Shown piece by piece: positions 18,584 to 27,816 of a DNA stretch of 64,000 nucleotides. The stretch spans positions 62,001 to 126,000 of the forward strand of contig NZ_SNUW01000004.1 of assembly GCF_004376845.1 (NCBI RefSeq), in the 5' to 3' direction. Within the stretch, counting starts at the first letter, position 1; each line of letters starts with the position of its first letter. The notes beneath the pieces were generated by a model. That model saw only the letters and a list, made by a program, of their open reading frames with translations, searched no databases and was not told the origin of the DNA. This stretch comes from Psychromonas algarum (GTDB lineage Bacteria > Pseudomonadota > Gammaproteobacteria > Enterobacterales > Psychromonadaceae). The position numbers were made by a program, and so were the translations under genes.

Positions 18584-20125
18584 ATGCGTTTCTCCCGTTC
18601 TTTGTTATTTACCTCTCCATTGCTACTCGCATTAGCTGCCTGCTCTTCAAAACCACCAGTTCAGATAGATACACCACCAAAAGCACAAGTTGTGCACAAA
18701 GATTTCTCACAAGTATTAGACAGTATTTTTCGCGGCCAATTTTCTTACAAAAATGGTAAAGGTTACTTTAAACCTTGTGATGACAACTCAGAATACGAAA
18801 TTAAAACCGAGACAGCATTAACCGATATTTATAAAAAAATTGCAGGTAGAAGTGAACAACCTGTGTATATCGAGTTTTCAGGTGAAATAATATTCCCAGA
18901 TAAAGATGATAGTGATAACGCTTCCATCGTTCGTATTGATCATGTACATCATATGGCTTTAGCCAAATCATCACTACAATGTGCAAAAACAATTGATACC
19001 TTTAGTTTTAAAGCTAAAGGGGAAAACCCATACTGGCGTATCAATATGCATAATAACAATCTGTTTTTAGCAACTAAGGCCAGTAATCAATCCTACATTT
19101 TAGATGATGTAGATTTCCAAAATGCTAAAGCGAATCATTTGAAAAGCACTAATCAACAAGGTCAAACGCTGCTATTAGAAGTAAAACCAGGTCATTGTTA
19201 TACCGATGATAATAAAGAATTCTGGGGTTACACCACTAAAGCAAACACTATCCATGGCAATTTTTCAGGCTGTGGTGAACCAGGACGTTTATCTGCAGAT
19301 CAACTATTGGAAGGTTTCTATTTAAGCCAGTCTAAAATTGCAGATCAAACGCAAGAAATTAATTTAACCTTAAATGCGAACTATACCGCTGAATACAACC
19401 AAGGTAACGGTGGAATACAAATACTAAAAACCGGTTTTTGGAAGAGTAACACACCAAATCAAGTGGTGTTGATGCTGACCAAACAAGGTGATAAAACGAT
19501 ACGAGAAGAAATTGTTTTTGATAGAAAAGGCTTAGCCCTTTCAAGCCGTGAAATAAATAAAAATAATATTCTAACCTCTTTCCCTTCACCATTAGTATTT
19601 AAACAAATGAATGCACAACATGGCGCACTAGAAACAGAAACCATCCAAGCTAAACGTCAGTTTACAGCACAACGGATCAGTCCTAGTACACAGGTTGATA
19701 GAGAGGTGCAATCAGCAGTTCGTGATTACTTTAAAATGCATCGTACAGATCCTAAAGATACCCGTTTTAATTCGCTAAGATTTGATTTAAATGGCGATGG
19801 AAAAGACGAAGCAATTGTCTTACTTGATTGGTGCTCTAAAACAGGTTGTGACATGCTAATTTTTGAAGCACAAGATAAAGGATTACATTTTTCAAGTCGA
19901 GTATCACGCGTCCAAGCACCTGTAATCATTGCTAAAGAGAGACACTTTTCATGGCAGAGTCTGCTTGTTGAAAGCGATCATAAATGGCAGCAGCTTGATT
20001 TTGATGGTTTAAGTTATCCATTACGGACACGCGATGGAAAAACAGTTGATAAAGCAGCAAACTCAACTGGGGTTGTATTATTTAATAAAGGAAAACCAAC
20101 TACTTGGTTTCCTATTAAAGAATAG
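18584..20125 (+). CDS. Large putative lipoprotein, NlpE/HslJ-like region, unknown function
   Basis: Protein of 513 residues. It starts MRFSRSLLFTSPLLLALAAC, with lipobox LAAC and Cys 20, so it should be lipid-anchored in the envelope. The middle part (about residues 225-350: LEGFYLSQSKIADQTQEI, LTLNANYTAEY) has the beta pattern of NlpE N-terminal-type small lipoprotein domains. Near residue 405 there is RFDLNGDGKDEAIVLL, a calcium-binding-like loop, and nearby a close Cys pair (CSKTGC). The ATG at 18584 is preferred over an upstream TTG. Single gene with its own promoter region and terminator. Function unknown; an envelope-stress or surface-sensing role is only a guess. Confidence 0.7.
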   Translation: MRFSRSLLFTSPLLLALAACSSKPPVQIDTPPKAQVVHKDFSQVLDSIFRGQFSYKNGKGYFKPCDDNSEYEIKTETALTDIYKKIAGRSEQPVYIEFSGEIIFPDKDDSDNASIVRIDHVHHMALAKSSLQCAKTIDTFSFKAKGENPYWRINMHNNNLFLATKASNQSYILDDVDFQNAKANHLKSTNQQGQTLLLEVKPGHCYTDDNKEFWGYTTKANTIHGNFSGCGEPGRLSADQLLEGFYLSQSKIADQTQEINLTLNANYTAEYNQGNGGIQILKTGFWKSNTPNQVVLMLTKQGDKTIREEIVFDRKGLALSSREINKNNILTSFPSPLVFKQMNAQHGALETETIQAKRQFTAQRISPSTQVDREVQSAVRDYFKMHRTDPKDTRFNSLRFDLNGDGKDEAIVLLDWCSKTGCDMLIFEAQDKGLHFSSRVSRVQAPVIIAKERHFSWQSLLVESDHKWQQLDFDGLSYPLRTRDGKTVDKAANSTGVVLFNKGKPTTWFPIKE

Positions 20126-20162
20126 ATAAGTACTAATATTTAACTACATATATTAGCTTTAT

Positions 20163-20203
20163 TGAAAAGGCTTTAATGGTACGAATACATTAAAGCCTTT
20201 CTT
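20163..20203. terminator. Bidirectional terminator between the lipoprotein gene and dacB
   Basis: Perfect 13-base stem AAAGGCTTTAATG / CATTAAAGCCTTT (20166-20178 with 20188-20200) with a nine-base loop, between convergent genes. Confidence 0.85.
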
Positions 20204-20218
20204 TTATGCACTTGATCA

Positions 20219-21697
20219 TTATTTTCCGTGTAAAATTTTCTCAAAAAATGCTTTTTCAAATAAATAAACAGATGCTTTTTCATGGCGAGGTATTTTAGCT
20301 TCTACAACACTGCCTTTAGGGTTATAACCGTTAATCATTAACACAAACAACTTATCGCCTTGTTCACTTTTCACTATGCCCACTAAATTAGCGACCCCTT
20401 TTAAAGAGCCCGTTTTAGCAATAACATTTCCTCTTAGTAGAGCTGTATTAACCCCTTTATGATATTTTAGAGTGCCGTCAACACCTGCCACTGAAAAACT
20501 ATCAATCAGTCCTAATGTGTCATCATGGGCATATACAAATTGCATCACTGACATGAATAACTCTGTGCTCATTAAATTATGACGAGACAAGCCCGAACCA
20601 TCTGCGATATAAGCATTTTCAAGATCAATACCATGCACTTTTAAAATGGTCTTCATGGCTTTTGCACCATTACGAAAGTTACCCGGTTTTTTAAAATATT
20701 GCGCGCCAATGGTTTTAAATAAACTATCTGCAATTAAGTTATCAGAGTCTTTCATCATCTCTTGTAATAACACATCTAATAGCGGTGATTGGTAACTTGC
20801 TAGAATGCTCTGTTGGTCTGTTTTTTTAATAGGCACATTGAGACTATTATCATTCTTAATATGAGAATCTATTTTCACTTTCCCGGTTAATGTAATACCT
20901 ACTTGCTTTAACTCATTACGAATAATTTGTTGCGCATAAAGCTCAGGATCGTTTACTGCAAATGCTAAAGGAAAATAGCGTTTTCGTGGCACAACACAGC
21001 CCCATAAATGGTATTTATTTTGACTATCTCGGGTGACTTCTAAAGCACAGAATTGCTCATCTCGCTGTTGCTTGGTCACAATGGAAACATTACTAGTAAT
21101 ATCAACGGGTTCATATTCGGGTATATACAATGTTGCTTTTTGTGCATCAGGTGAAGCTAAGCTTAAATTACCTAAGACACAGTTACGATTGATAATAATG
21201 GCATTTGTTGGCGCAGTATAACAAACACCTAAATCATTCCATGCTTGTCCATTACTCCATTGATAACCATTAAAATGACTATTATTTAGTAAAAAATCCC
21301 CTTTTATGCGCTTAATGCCCACACTCTTTAATGTCTGTAATAAAGTTCGAATATCGGCCCTACCGAGCGTTGGATCACCGGTAAAATACAAGGTCAAATC
21401 CCCATTATATCGTCCGCCCTTCAGCGCTTTTTTATCTCCTTTAATAACCGTTTGATAACGAAAGTCTTTACCAAGATAAAGTTTTGCAGTGGTTGCTGTT
21501 AAAAGCTTTTGTATACTGGCAGGCGTTCTTAATGTCTCTTCTTGAAAGCGGGTAATATGAGTTTGCTTTTGCGCATCAATCACTAAATAAGAAACTTGTG
21601 TACCTTTAGGTAAAAGCGACTGCAAATCTTGCCATGTAGCAGCAAAAAGACTGGAGCAGAATAAACTCGCGAACAACAAGTAATAACGTTTTAGCAT
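20219..21697 (-). CDS. dacB: D-alanyl-D-alanine carboxypeptidase/endopeptidase DacB (PBP4 type)
   Basis: Periplasmic class C-type penicillin-binding protein of 492 residues that trims or cleaves peptidoglycan peptide cross-links. A signal peptide is visible (MLKRYYLLFASLFCSSLFA). The three active-site motifs are present: SIQK in TPASIQKLLTA (around residue 61), SDN in MKDSDNLIADS (around 320), and KTG in IAKTGSLKGVAN (around 428). The large insertion between the first two motifs is typical of PBP4. ATG start at 21697. It is convergent with the upstream lipoprotein gene and divergent from pyrB. Confidence 0.93.
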   Translation of the reverse strand: MLKRYYLLFASLFCSSLFAATWQDLQSLLPKGTQVSYLVIDAQKQTHITRFQEETLRTPASIQKLLTATTAKLYLGKDFRYQTVIKGDKKALKGGRYNGDLTLYFTGDPTLGRADIRTLLQTLKSVGIKRIKGDFLLNNSHFNGYQWSNGQAWNDLGVCYTAPTNAIIINRNCVLGNLSLASPDAQKATLYIPEYEPVDITSNVSIVTKQQRDEQFCALEVTRDSQNKYHLWGCVVPRKRYFPLAFAVNDPELYAQQIIRNELKQVGITLTGKVKIDSHIKNDNSLNVPIKKTDQQSILASYQSPLLDVLLQEMMKDSDNLIADSLFKTIGAQYFKKPGNFRNGAKAMKTILKVHGIDLENAYIADGSGLSRHNLMSTELFMSVMQFVYAHDDTLGLIDSFSVAGVDGTLKYHKGVNTALLRGNVIAKTGSLKGVANLVGIVKSEQGDKLFVLMINGYNPKGSVVEAKIPRHEKASVYLFEKAFFEKILHGK

Positions 21698-21867
21698 TTA
21701 ATACACCTAACATAAAAATCAATTTTGAGGATAACCTTAATACAGGTAAGCAAGCAAGGTGCAATACCATGATATTACAAACAATTACTTTAGGTCGCTT
21801 ACGATGAATAAGTTCAAAAAATAAAGATTTTAAATGCAGGATAAATAGCAACAAATCAAAACGATAG

Positions 21868-21876
21868 TGATATAAT
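21868..21876 (+). promoter_or_regulatory. Probable pyrB promoter (extended -10)
   Basis: TGATATAAT matches an extended -10 element, with TATAAT at 21871-21876, about 75 bases before the pyrB ATG. I see no attenuator hairpin with T-run or leader peptide of the E. coli pyrBI kind in the leader. Confidence 0.5.
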
Positions 21877-21951
21877 TTTCGACATTATCTGCTTCACTTA
21901 TTCCGATAACATGACTTAATCATATTGGCCTGACAACATGAGTGTGAAAAA

Positions 21952-22887
21952 ATGACTAATCCGTTATACCAAAAAAATATTATCTCCATTGCTGATTTAT
22001 CACGTTCAGATCTAGAACTAATCCTACAAACAGCCGAATCTTTAAAGAAAACCCCACAACCGACACTATTAAATAACAAAGTAGTGGCAAGTTGTTTCTT
22101 TGAAGCATCAACCCGGACTCGTTTGTCATTTGAAACAGCAGTACAGCGTTTAGGTGGCAGTATTATTGGTTTTGATAGTGGTGGTAATACTTCACTGGCA
22201 CAAAAAGGGGAAACCTTAGCCGACTCAGTAAAAGTCATCTCTTCTTATGCCGATGCTTTTTTTATGCGTCACCCTCAAGAAGGAGCTGCTCGATTAGCGT
22301 CTGAATTCACTTCAGTTCCAGTGATTAATGGTGGTGATGGTTCAAACCAACATCCAACACAAACGTTATTAGATTTATTCACTATTTATGAAACACAATC
22401 ACGTCTAGATAACTTGAATATTGCGTTTGTGGGTGATCTTAAATACGGCCGTACTGTGCATTCATTAGCACAAGCTTTGTCACTGTTTAATTGTAATTTT
22501 TACTTTATTTCGCCAGAAGCTTTAGCAATGCCTGATTATATTATTGAAGAATTAAATGAGCGTAATATTACCTTCTCATTACATAACAGTATTGAAGAAG
22601 TAGTTGATGAATTAGATATTTTATACATGACACGAGTTCAAAAAGAACGTTTTGATGAAACAGAATATCAACATATGAAATCTGCTTTTTTACTCAATGC
22701 CGCTATGTTAAATAATGTCAGAGATAACCTAAAAGTGTTGCATCCGTTACCACGTATCGATGAAATTGATTATGACGTTGATGAAACACCTTACGCTTAT
22801 TATTTCCAACAAGCACAAAATGGTATTTTCGCGCGTCAAGCTTTACTAGCTTTATTATTAACCAATCATTTTCAAGCAAACGCTTAA
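21952..22887 (+). CDS. pyrB: Aspartate carbamoyltransferase catalytic subunit
   Basis: Catalyses carbamoyl phosphate plus aspartate to carbamoylaspartate in pyrimidine synthesis. Of 311 residues, the diagnostic segments are [14 protein letters not shown] (carbamoyl phosphate site), [31 protein letters not shown] and [10 protein letters not shown]. The length matches the E. coli subunit. The stop is followed nine bases later by pyrI, so the holoenzyme subunits are co-transcribed. The Shine-Dalgarno is weak (GAGTG). Confidence 0.97.
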   Translation: MTNPLYQKNIISIADLSRSDLELILQTAESLKKTPQPTLLNNKVVASCFFEASTRTRLSFETAVQRLGGSIIGFDSGGNTSLAQKGETLADSVKVISSYADAFFMRHPQEGAARLASEFTSVPVINGGDGSNQHPTQTLLDLFTIYETQSRLDNLNIAFVGDLKYGRTVHSLAQALSLFNCNFYFISPEALAMPDYIIEELNERNITFSLHNSIEEVVDELDILYMTRVQKERFDETEYQHMKSAFLLNAAMLNNVRDNLKVLHPLPRIDEIDYDVDETPYAYYFQQAQNGIFARQALLALLLTNHFQANA

Positions 22888-22896
22888 GGTTTTAAC

Positions 22897-23352
22897 ATGC
22901 AAAAGAAATTACAAGTAGAAGCGATTGAACAAGGTTCTGTAATTGACCATATCCCTGCTCGCCAAGGGGTGAAGATCTTAAAGTTTTTTAAATTCACACA
23001 AACCAATGAAAAAATCACTATTGGCCTAAACCTCGCAACACATAATGGTAAAGGTAAGGATTTAATTAAAATTGAAAATACTTTTTTCAATGACCAACAA
23101 GCGAATCAATTGGCTTTATTTGCACCTAATGCCACCATTAACCAAATTAAAGACTTTAAAGTAGTTAACAAATTCAAAGTACAATTACCAAGTTCATTTA
23201 TTGATGTGTTAGCTTGTCCTAATAGCAATTGTATTAGCCACAATGAACCTGTTAAATCACGATTCTATGTACAGCAAAAAAAGAAATTAAAATTGAAATG
23301 TCATTATTGTGAAAAATCTTTCATCCGTAGTACTTTTGATGAATTAGACTAA
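22897..23352 (+). CDS. pyrI: Aspartate carbamoyltransferase regulatory subunit
   Basis: Regulatory subunit of 151 residues binding nucleotide effectors in its N-terminal domain and zinc in its C-terminal domain. The zinc cysteines are seen as CPNSNC and CHYC (about residues 107-139). The N-terminal [22 protein letters not shown] matches the allosteric domain. It directly follows pyrB. A ribosome binding site is weak (AAGGTTT). Its presence implies the dodecameric, allosterically controlled enzyme. Confidence 0.96.
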   Translation: MQKKLQVEAIEQGSVIDHIPARQGVKILKFFKFTQTNEKITIGLNLATHNGKGKDLIKIENTFFNDQQANQLALFAPNATINQIKDFKVVNKFKVQLPSSFIDVLACPNSNCISHNEPVKSRFYVQQKKKLKLKCHYCEKSFIRSTFDELD

Positions 23353-23458
23353 TAAAAATAATTGTTTAAATTTTCGACAGAGATCTGAGAATAAGATTGA
23401 ATTAGAGTACGTTACGTTTATACTAAAATTAACTTCATCATCAAAAGTGAGCCTATAT

Positions 23459-23974
23459 ATGCAATACAATACTTCTGTTCTATGTGATATTTACGCAGAT
23501 ACCATTGACGTAGTAGAACCACTACTAACTAACTTTGGAGGTCGAAATTCTTTCGCCGGCGAAGTAGTCACGATCAAGTGTTTTGAATCTGTTGGATTAA
23601 TTTACAAAGCGTTAGAAGATAATGGTGCAGGTAAAGTGTTATTAATCGATGGTGGCGGTTCATTACGTCGTGCATTAATTAATTCACACATTGCAGAATT
23701 AGCCGTTGAAAACGACTGGGAAGGCATTGTTGTTAATGGCTGTGTACGTGAAGTTGATGCATTAGAAGAGTTAGATATTGGCATTCAAGCTATCACTGCA
23801 ATGCCCGTAGGTGCAGATGATACTGACATCGGTGAAGCGAATGTACCTGTTAACTTTGCAGGTGTGACGTTTTTGCCTGAAGATTTTTTATATGCAGATA
23901 GTACTGGTATCGTTATTTCACCAGAGCCATTAGTACTGGATGATGAAGACGCCGATGAAGATGAAGTTTTTTAA
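23459..23974 (+). CDS. rraA: Ribonuclease E activity regulator RraA
   Basis: Trimeric RraA/MenG-like fold protein of 171 residues that binds RNase E and inhibits RNA decay. Visible: [67 protein letters not shown] and [20 protein letters not shown]. The C-terminus is an unusually acidic tail ([11 protein letters not shown]). ATG at 23459 gives the family N-terminus; a GTG four codons upstream is in frame but adds non-conserved residues. It converges on zapB, as in E. coli and Vibrio. Confidence 0.93.
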   Translation: MQYNTSVLCDIYADTIDVVEPLLTNFGGRNSFAGEVVTIKCFESVGLIYKALEDNGAGKVLLIDGGGSLRRALINSHIAELAVENDWEGIVVNGCVREVDALEELDIGIQAITAMPVGADDTDIGEANVPVNFAGVTFLPEDFLYADSTGIVISPEPLVLDDEDADEDEVF

Positions 23975-24007
23975 ATCTTAAGCCTATTTACTCAAAAGCC
24001 AAATAAC

Positions 24008-24035
24008 AAAAAGCCCAATTAATATTGGGCTTTTT
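24008..24035. terminator. Bidirectional terminator between rraA and zapB
   Basis: Twelve-base perfect stem AAAAAGCCCAAT / ATTGGGCTTTTT with a four-base loop, between convergent genes. Confidence 0.9.
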
Positions 24036-24071
24036 AATACAGGCAAACATTTAAAAAAGAGTAGCAATTGA

Positions 24072-24305
24072 TTAATCAATAGTCTCTTCAGCTTGTTCAA
24101 TTTTACCAACTAATGCACTTAAACGCTCTTGCCATTGTTGATGTTCAGCATTCAAACTATCATTAGCAGTTTGTAGCTGCTCAGTTTTTTCTGCTAAGTT
24201 AACTTTATCTTCTTTAAGCTCTTCAATTTCCATTTGCAGTAATGCAATAGTCTCTACAGCTTGGTTAATTTTATTTTCTAATTTTTCTAATAGCTCAAAT
24301 GTCAT
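24072..24305 (-). CDS. zapB: Cell division protein ZapB
   Basis: Small cytoplasmic coiled-coil protein of 77 residues that supports Z-ring assembly. Almost the whole sequence is heptad-patterned (LLEKLENKINQAVETIALL, ELKEDKVNLAEKTEQL), with the start MTFELLEKLE. Length and composition match ZapB, and the position beside rraA supports the call. Confidence 0.9.
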   Translation of the reverse strand: MTFELLEKLENKINQAVETIALLQMEIEELKEDKVNLAEKTEQLQTANDSLNAEHQQWQERLSALVGKIEQAEETID

Positions 24306-24479
24306 CTAAAGACCCTTAATACAAAGTAAATGGTTAACTGGAATTCAACGAGAATAAGCATTCTAAGACGCTTATTCAACCTTTGTTTTGTGTTTTATGA
24401 AAAAAACTCCTAAATCGTCTTTAAACTCGCATTATGTTAGTCTAAACCTTCATATTTTTTGAATTTTTTAGGAGATAAG

Positions 24480-24704
24480 ATGTCTAAGGATTTACAAATA
24501 GGTAAGTACCAACATTACAAAGGTAACTTTTACCAAGTAGAAGGGATTGCAACCCACAGTGAAACAGAAGATAAAATGGTTGTTTATCGCCCATTATATG
24601 GTGAAGGTGCTTTATGGGTTAGACCTTTAGATATGTTTAAAGAGCAAGTGGAAATAGAAGGAAAAAGCCAACCACGTTTTGCGTATGTTGGCTCAGATAA
24701 ATAG
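24480..24704 (+). CDS. DUF1653 domain protein
   Basis: Small protein of 74 residues with the DUF1653 pattern GKYQHYKGNFYQVEGIATHSET, VVYRPLYGEGALWVRPLDMF. No function is established for the family. The ATG at 24480 is decided by a strong AGGAGATAAG directly upstream; an in-frame TTG at 24459 would sit before it. Monocistronic, converging on cysE, with no visible terminator between them. Confidence 0.88.
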   Translation: MSKDLQIGKYQHYKGNFYQVEGIATHSETEDKMVVYRPLYGEGALWVRPLDMFKEQVEIEGKSQPRFAYVGSDK

Positions 24705-24751
24705 CAGCACTTTCACGATAAAAATAATAAAGGATCTTATCCCTTGGAAGG

Positions 24752-25531
24752 TTAAAGATTTTGCTCCATCGATAAAGATGGCATATCACAAGAGGGTCTA
24801 CCTACGATTTTTGCAGGTACGCCCGCTACAGTGGTATGAGGAGGTACAGCTTCTAATACAACACTACCCGCGCCGACTTTGGCACCCATACCAATTTCAA
24901 TATTACCTAATACTTTCGCGCCAGCACCTATCATCACACCCTGACGGATTTTAGGATGACGATCGCCTCCTTCTTTACCCGTACCACCTAATGTAACGCC
25001 CTGTAATAAAGAAACATTATCTTCAATTACTGCTGTTTCACCAATCACAACACCCGTTGCATGGTCAAACATAATACCCTTACCTATGGTTGCAGCCGGA
25101 TGTACATCAACCCCAAAAATAACTGAGCTACGGTTTTGCAGGTAAAGAGCAAGTGCAACACGGTTTTGGTGCCATAACCAATGAGCAACTCGATGAATTT
25201 GCAACGCATGAAAACCTTTAAGATATAAAAGAGGAATAGAATATTCTTCAACTGCTGGGTCACGCTCTTTTACTGCAATAATATCGGCAATCGCACTTTC
25301 TAAAATACTTTGATCACTAAGAAATGCTTCATCAATTACTTCACGTACCAAAATAGCCGGCATAGTGCGGCTATCTAGACGGTTAGCTAATTGATAACTT
25401 AATGCAGATGATAAGTTTTTATGATTTAAAATGGTTGAATAAAAAAAACTCGCTAAAATAGGCTCATTCGCTGAACTCACCCAAGCTTCTTCTCTAATTT
25501 TCTTCCACAGATTTGCTGCTATCTCTTCCAT
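24752..25531 (-). CDS. cysE: Serine O-acetyltransferase CysE
   Basis: First step of cysteine synthesis: serine plus acetyl-CoA to O-acetylserine. Of 259 residues, the N-terminal helical domain (to about 140) is followed by left-handed beta-helix repeats. Diagnostic: GVDVHPAATIGKGIMFDHATGVVIGETAVIEDNVSLLQGVTLGGTGK, with His and Asp of FDHATG, and GDRHPKI. The C-terminus is slightly shorter than the E. coli enzyme (about 273) but retains the VAGVPAKIVG end of the helix. A 38-base gap separates it from fieF; the two may share a transcript. Confidence 0.94.
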   Translation of the reverse strand: MEEIAANLWKKIREEAWVSSANEPILASFFYSTILNHKNLSSALSYQLANRLDSRTMPAILVREVIDEAFLSDQSILESAIADIIAVKERDPAVEEYSIPLLYLKGFHALQIHRVAHWLWHQNRVALALYLQNRSSVIFGVDVHPAATIGKGIMFDHATGVVIGETAVIEDNVSLLQGVTLGGTGKEGGDRHPKIRQGVMIGAGAKVLGNIEIGMGAKVGAGSVVLEAVPPHTTVAGVPAKIVGRPSCDMPSLSMEQNL

Positions 25532-25569
25532 TATTTTACTTTTCCTTAACCATCAAATCGGTGTTGTCT

Positions 25570-26490
25570 CTACTGTTTTATATCAATGCGATCTTCTACC
25601 TTAACCACTGAAATAGGGTCAAGGTGGATCAAAATATCTGCACCAGGAAATGCATTTTCAAGTGCCAACTCAAGCTTATCTGCTTTGTCATGCGCATCAA
25701 ATAAGCTTTGTTCATCATCTAACTCTAAATGCAGTTGGATAAATTTAATATAACCTGAATAACGTGTTCTTAAATCATGTATACCACGCACACCTTGTAT
25801 TTGATATGCGAGCTTAATAACTAATTCTTCATCTTCTTTAGGTAGCTTCTTATCCATCAATGCATCAACAGATTGTGAGCCTATCTCCCAAGCGCCATGT
25901 AAAATATATAAACTAACAGCAATTGCAAATACACCATCAGCCCAATACCAACCATATCCAGCTAATACAATGGCTAATAAAACAGCACCATTTAATACAA
26001 TGTCTGTCCGATAATGAAGCGCATCCGCTTTAATTGCCATGCTATTGGTTTTTTTCACAACATAACTTTGAAATAAGACTAATGCTAAAGTCACAATAAG
26101 CGATAACACCATCACTACAATACCAATATGACTAGCGACTATTTGATGACCATTGATAACGGCTGAAATACCATTAAACATAAGAAAAACTGATGATCCT
26201 GAAATAAATGCAGCTTGTGCTAAACCAGCAAGACTTTCTGCTTTTCCATGACCAAATTTGTGCTCTTTGTCTGCGGGCTGTAATGCGACCTTGATTGCAA
26301 ACAAATTGATAATAGAAGCGCTTACATCCATTAAAGAGTCAGTTAATGCAGCAAGAATACTCGCAGACCCCGTCATAACCCAAGCAATCAGTTTAACGAT
26401 AATTAATAAAGAGGCAGCAATAATTGCAGCTTGGCCTGCTCGTTTTACTAAATGCGCATATTTTTCAGGATGTGATGATTCATTCACCAT
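25570..26490 (-). CDS. fieF: Cation efflux protein FieF (CDF family)
   Basis: Inner-membrane divalent cation:proton antiporter of 306 residues exporting Fe(II) and Zn(II). Six membrane segments are followed by a cytoplasmic metal-binding domain. The transport site residues appear as ALTDSLMD (Asp pair, about residue 45) and KADALHYRTD (His/Asp, about 155). The C-terminal domain ends in LIHLDP. Divergent from cpxR, a neighbourhood also seen in E. coli, where cpxP lies between them; cpxP is missing here. Confidence 0.93.
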   Translation of the reverse strand: MVNESSHPEKYAHLVKRAGQAAIIAASLLIIVKLIAWVMTGSASILAALTDSLMDVSASIINLFAIKVALQPADKEHKFGHGKAESLAGLAQAAFISGSSVFLMFNGISAVINGHQIVASHIGIVVMVLSLIVTLALVLFQSYVVKKTNSMAIKADALHYRTDIVLNGAVLLAIVLAGYGWYWADGVFAIAVSLYILHGAWEIGSQSVDALMDKKLPKEDEELVIKLAYQIQGVRGIHDLRTRYSGYIKFIQLHLELDDEQSLFDAHDKADKLELALENAFPGADILIHLDPISVVKVEDRIDIKQ

Positions 26491-26700
26491 AATAAGCTCT
26501 TAAAAACGTTGGGGCGGTGATTATACCCGTTATCATACAAGATACAAAGTTCAGTTAAATATGAGATAAGCGATGTCTAAATATAGTAATTAAGATTAAA
26601 CTGGATGTATCAAACTCAGCAATTAAATATAAAAGCACATTGATTAACATATCCTTTTCAGCTTAAATTAATGGCTCAGCACACGCCACCGAATAGGAAG
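26491..26700. other. fieF side of the fieF/cpxR intergenic region
   Basis: AT-rich, with no reading frame or stem of note. It should carry the fieF promoter. The recognisable elements of this spacer are all on the cpxR side, listed separately. Confidence 0.4.
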
Positions 26701-26736
26701 GTAAACCCAATGTAAGCTTGTGTAAAGAAGTGTAAA
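26701..26736 (+). promoter_or_regulatory. CpxR box upstream of cpxR
   Basis: GTAAA-GAAGT-GTAAA at 26722-26736 is a perfect match to the CpxR consensus GTAAA-N5-GTAAA. A second degenerate copy, GTAAA-N6-GTAAG, lies at 26701-26716. The site is about 155 bases before the cpxR ATG, near possible -10 boxes TACAAT (26744-26749) and TAATAT (26755-26760), and fits autoactivation. Confidence 0.75.
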
Positions 26737-26889
26737 GTCAGCATACAATTACCCTAATATACGTTTTAATAAAGAGGTCAAATAAATATTATTTACTTCC
26801 CTCTTATTTACGAATGGATTTGGATTAGAGACAAACTAAATAACCGGATGATGATTAATATTTATATCGGTTTTAAAAAGGGTCATATT

Positions 26890-27603
26890 ATGAAAAATCT
26901 ACTACTCATTGATGATGATAAAGAACTTGTTTCTTTATTAGCTGAATTCTTAACATTAGAAGGCTTCGCTATTGAAATAGCACACGATGGTGAAACAGGC
27001 CTTGGTAAATCTCTTAGTAAAGAATACGACTTAATCTTATTAGATGTCATGATGCCCCGCATGAATGGTTTCGACATGTTAAAAATGCTACGCCAAAAAA
27101 GCAATACACCCGTATTAATGTTAACCGCTAAAGGTGATGAAATTGATAGAGTGTTAGGTCTAGAAATGGGGGCTGATGATTACTTGGCCAAACCTTTTAG
27201 TGAGCGTGAACTGCTTGCTCGTATTCGTGCTATTTTACGTCGCACACAATATAAAACAGCGAATAACAGTAATAAATTAAGTCATTTAGATATTGAGTTA
27301 TTTCCTAGTCAGCAGCAAGCTATCTGTCAGGACTTTACTATTGAATTAACAGGTACTGAATTATCACTACTTGAAAAATTCTTAAAACACCCAGGCGAGT
27401 TGTTTTCTAAATCAGATTTAAGTGAGCAAGTACTTGGTAAAAAACTACAACCTTTTGATCGCAGTATCGATATGCATTTAAGTAACCTGCGTCGCAAATT
27501 GCCTACTCGCTTAGATGGTAAAACTCGTGTTAAAAACTTCCGTGGTCGCGGTTATATGTGGCTAGATGGCGATGTAAACACTAACAGCTATGCAGTTAAC
27601 TAA
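26890..27603 (+). CDS. cpxR: Envelope-stress response regulator CpxR
   Basis: OmpR-family regulator of 237 residues. Receiver domain (about 1-115) with acidic pocket LLLIDDDKELV, phosphorylated Asp in LILLDVMMPRMNGF (Asp 51), Thr in MLTAKGDE and Lys in YLAKPF. C-terminal winged helix (about 140-228), ending FRGRGYMWL. ATG at 26890 is chosen on AAGGG eight bases upstream and the family start; the frame stays open 14 codons further. Its upstream CpxR box predicts self-control. The CpxR identity rests on this box, the adjacent cpxA and the fieF neighbour. Confidence 0.93.
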   Translation: MKNLLLIDDDKELVSLLAEFLTLEGFAIEIAHDGETGLGKSLSKEYDLILLDVMMPRMNGFDMLKMLRQKSNTPVLMLTAKGDEIDRVLGLEMGADDYLAKPFSERELLARIRAILRRTQYKTANNSNKLSHLDIELFPSQQQAICQDFTIELTGTELSLLEKFLKHPGELFSKSDLSEQVLGKKLQPFDRSIDMHLSNLRRKLPTRLDGKTRVKNFRGRGYMWLDGDVNTNSYAVN

Positions 27604-27630
27604 ATAAATACATTGCAAAATAGACATAAC

Positions 27631-27663
27631 GAGCTTGTTGAGTATGGTGTTTTCAACAAGCTT
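27631..27663 (+). repeat. Hairpin between cpxR and cpxA
   Basis: Perfect ten-base arms AGCTTGTTGA (27632-27641) and TCAACAAGCT (27653-27662) with an 11-base loop, no T-run. It lies in an unusually long 213-base gap between regulator and kinase genes and could tune the relative expression of cpxA. Confidence 0.55.
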
Positions 27664-27816
27664 AAATTAACAAGTTAACATTTCCCCTATCTCATTATTG
27701 TTTATTTCCTCTGTCATATAACAAAGCTTACAAACAGTTTATTGCTGACTTTATTGTTTCTACTATTACGCTTAAACTACCCTCTGCAAATTATGGATAA
27801 TATAGGGAAGTAAACG

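Noticed and set aside
21698-21951. pyrBI-type attenuator
   Set aside because: No hairpin with T-run or pyrimidine-rich leader peptide was seen between the promoter and pyrB.
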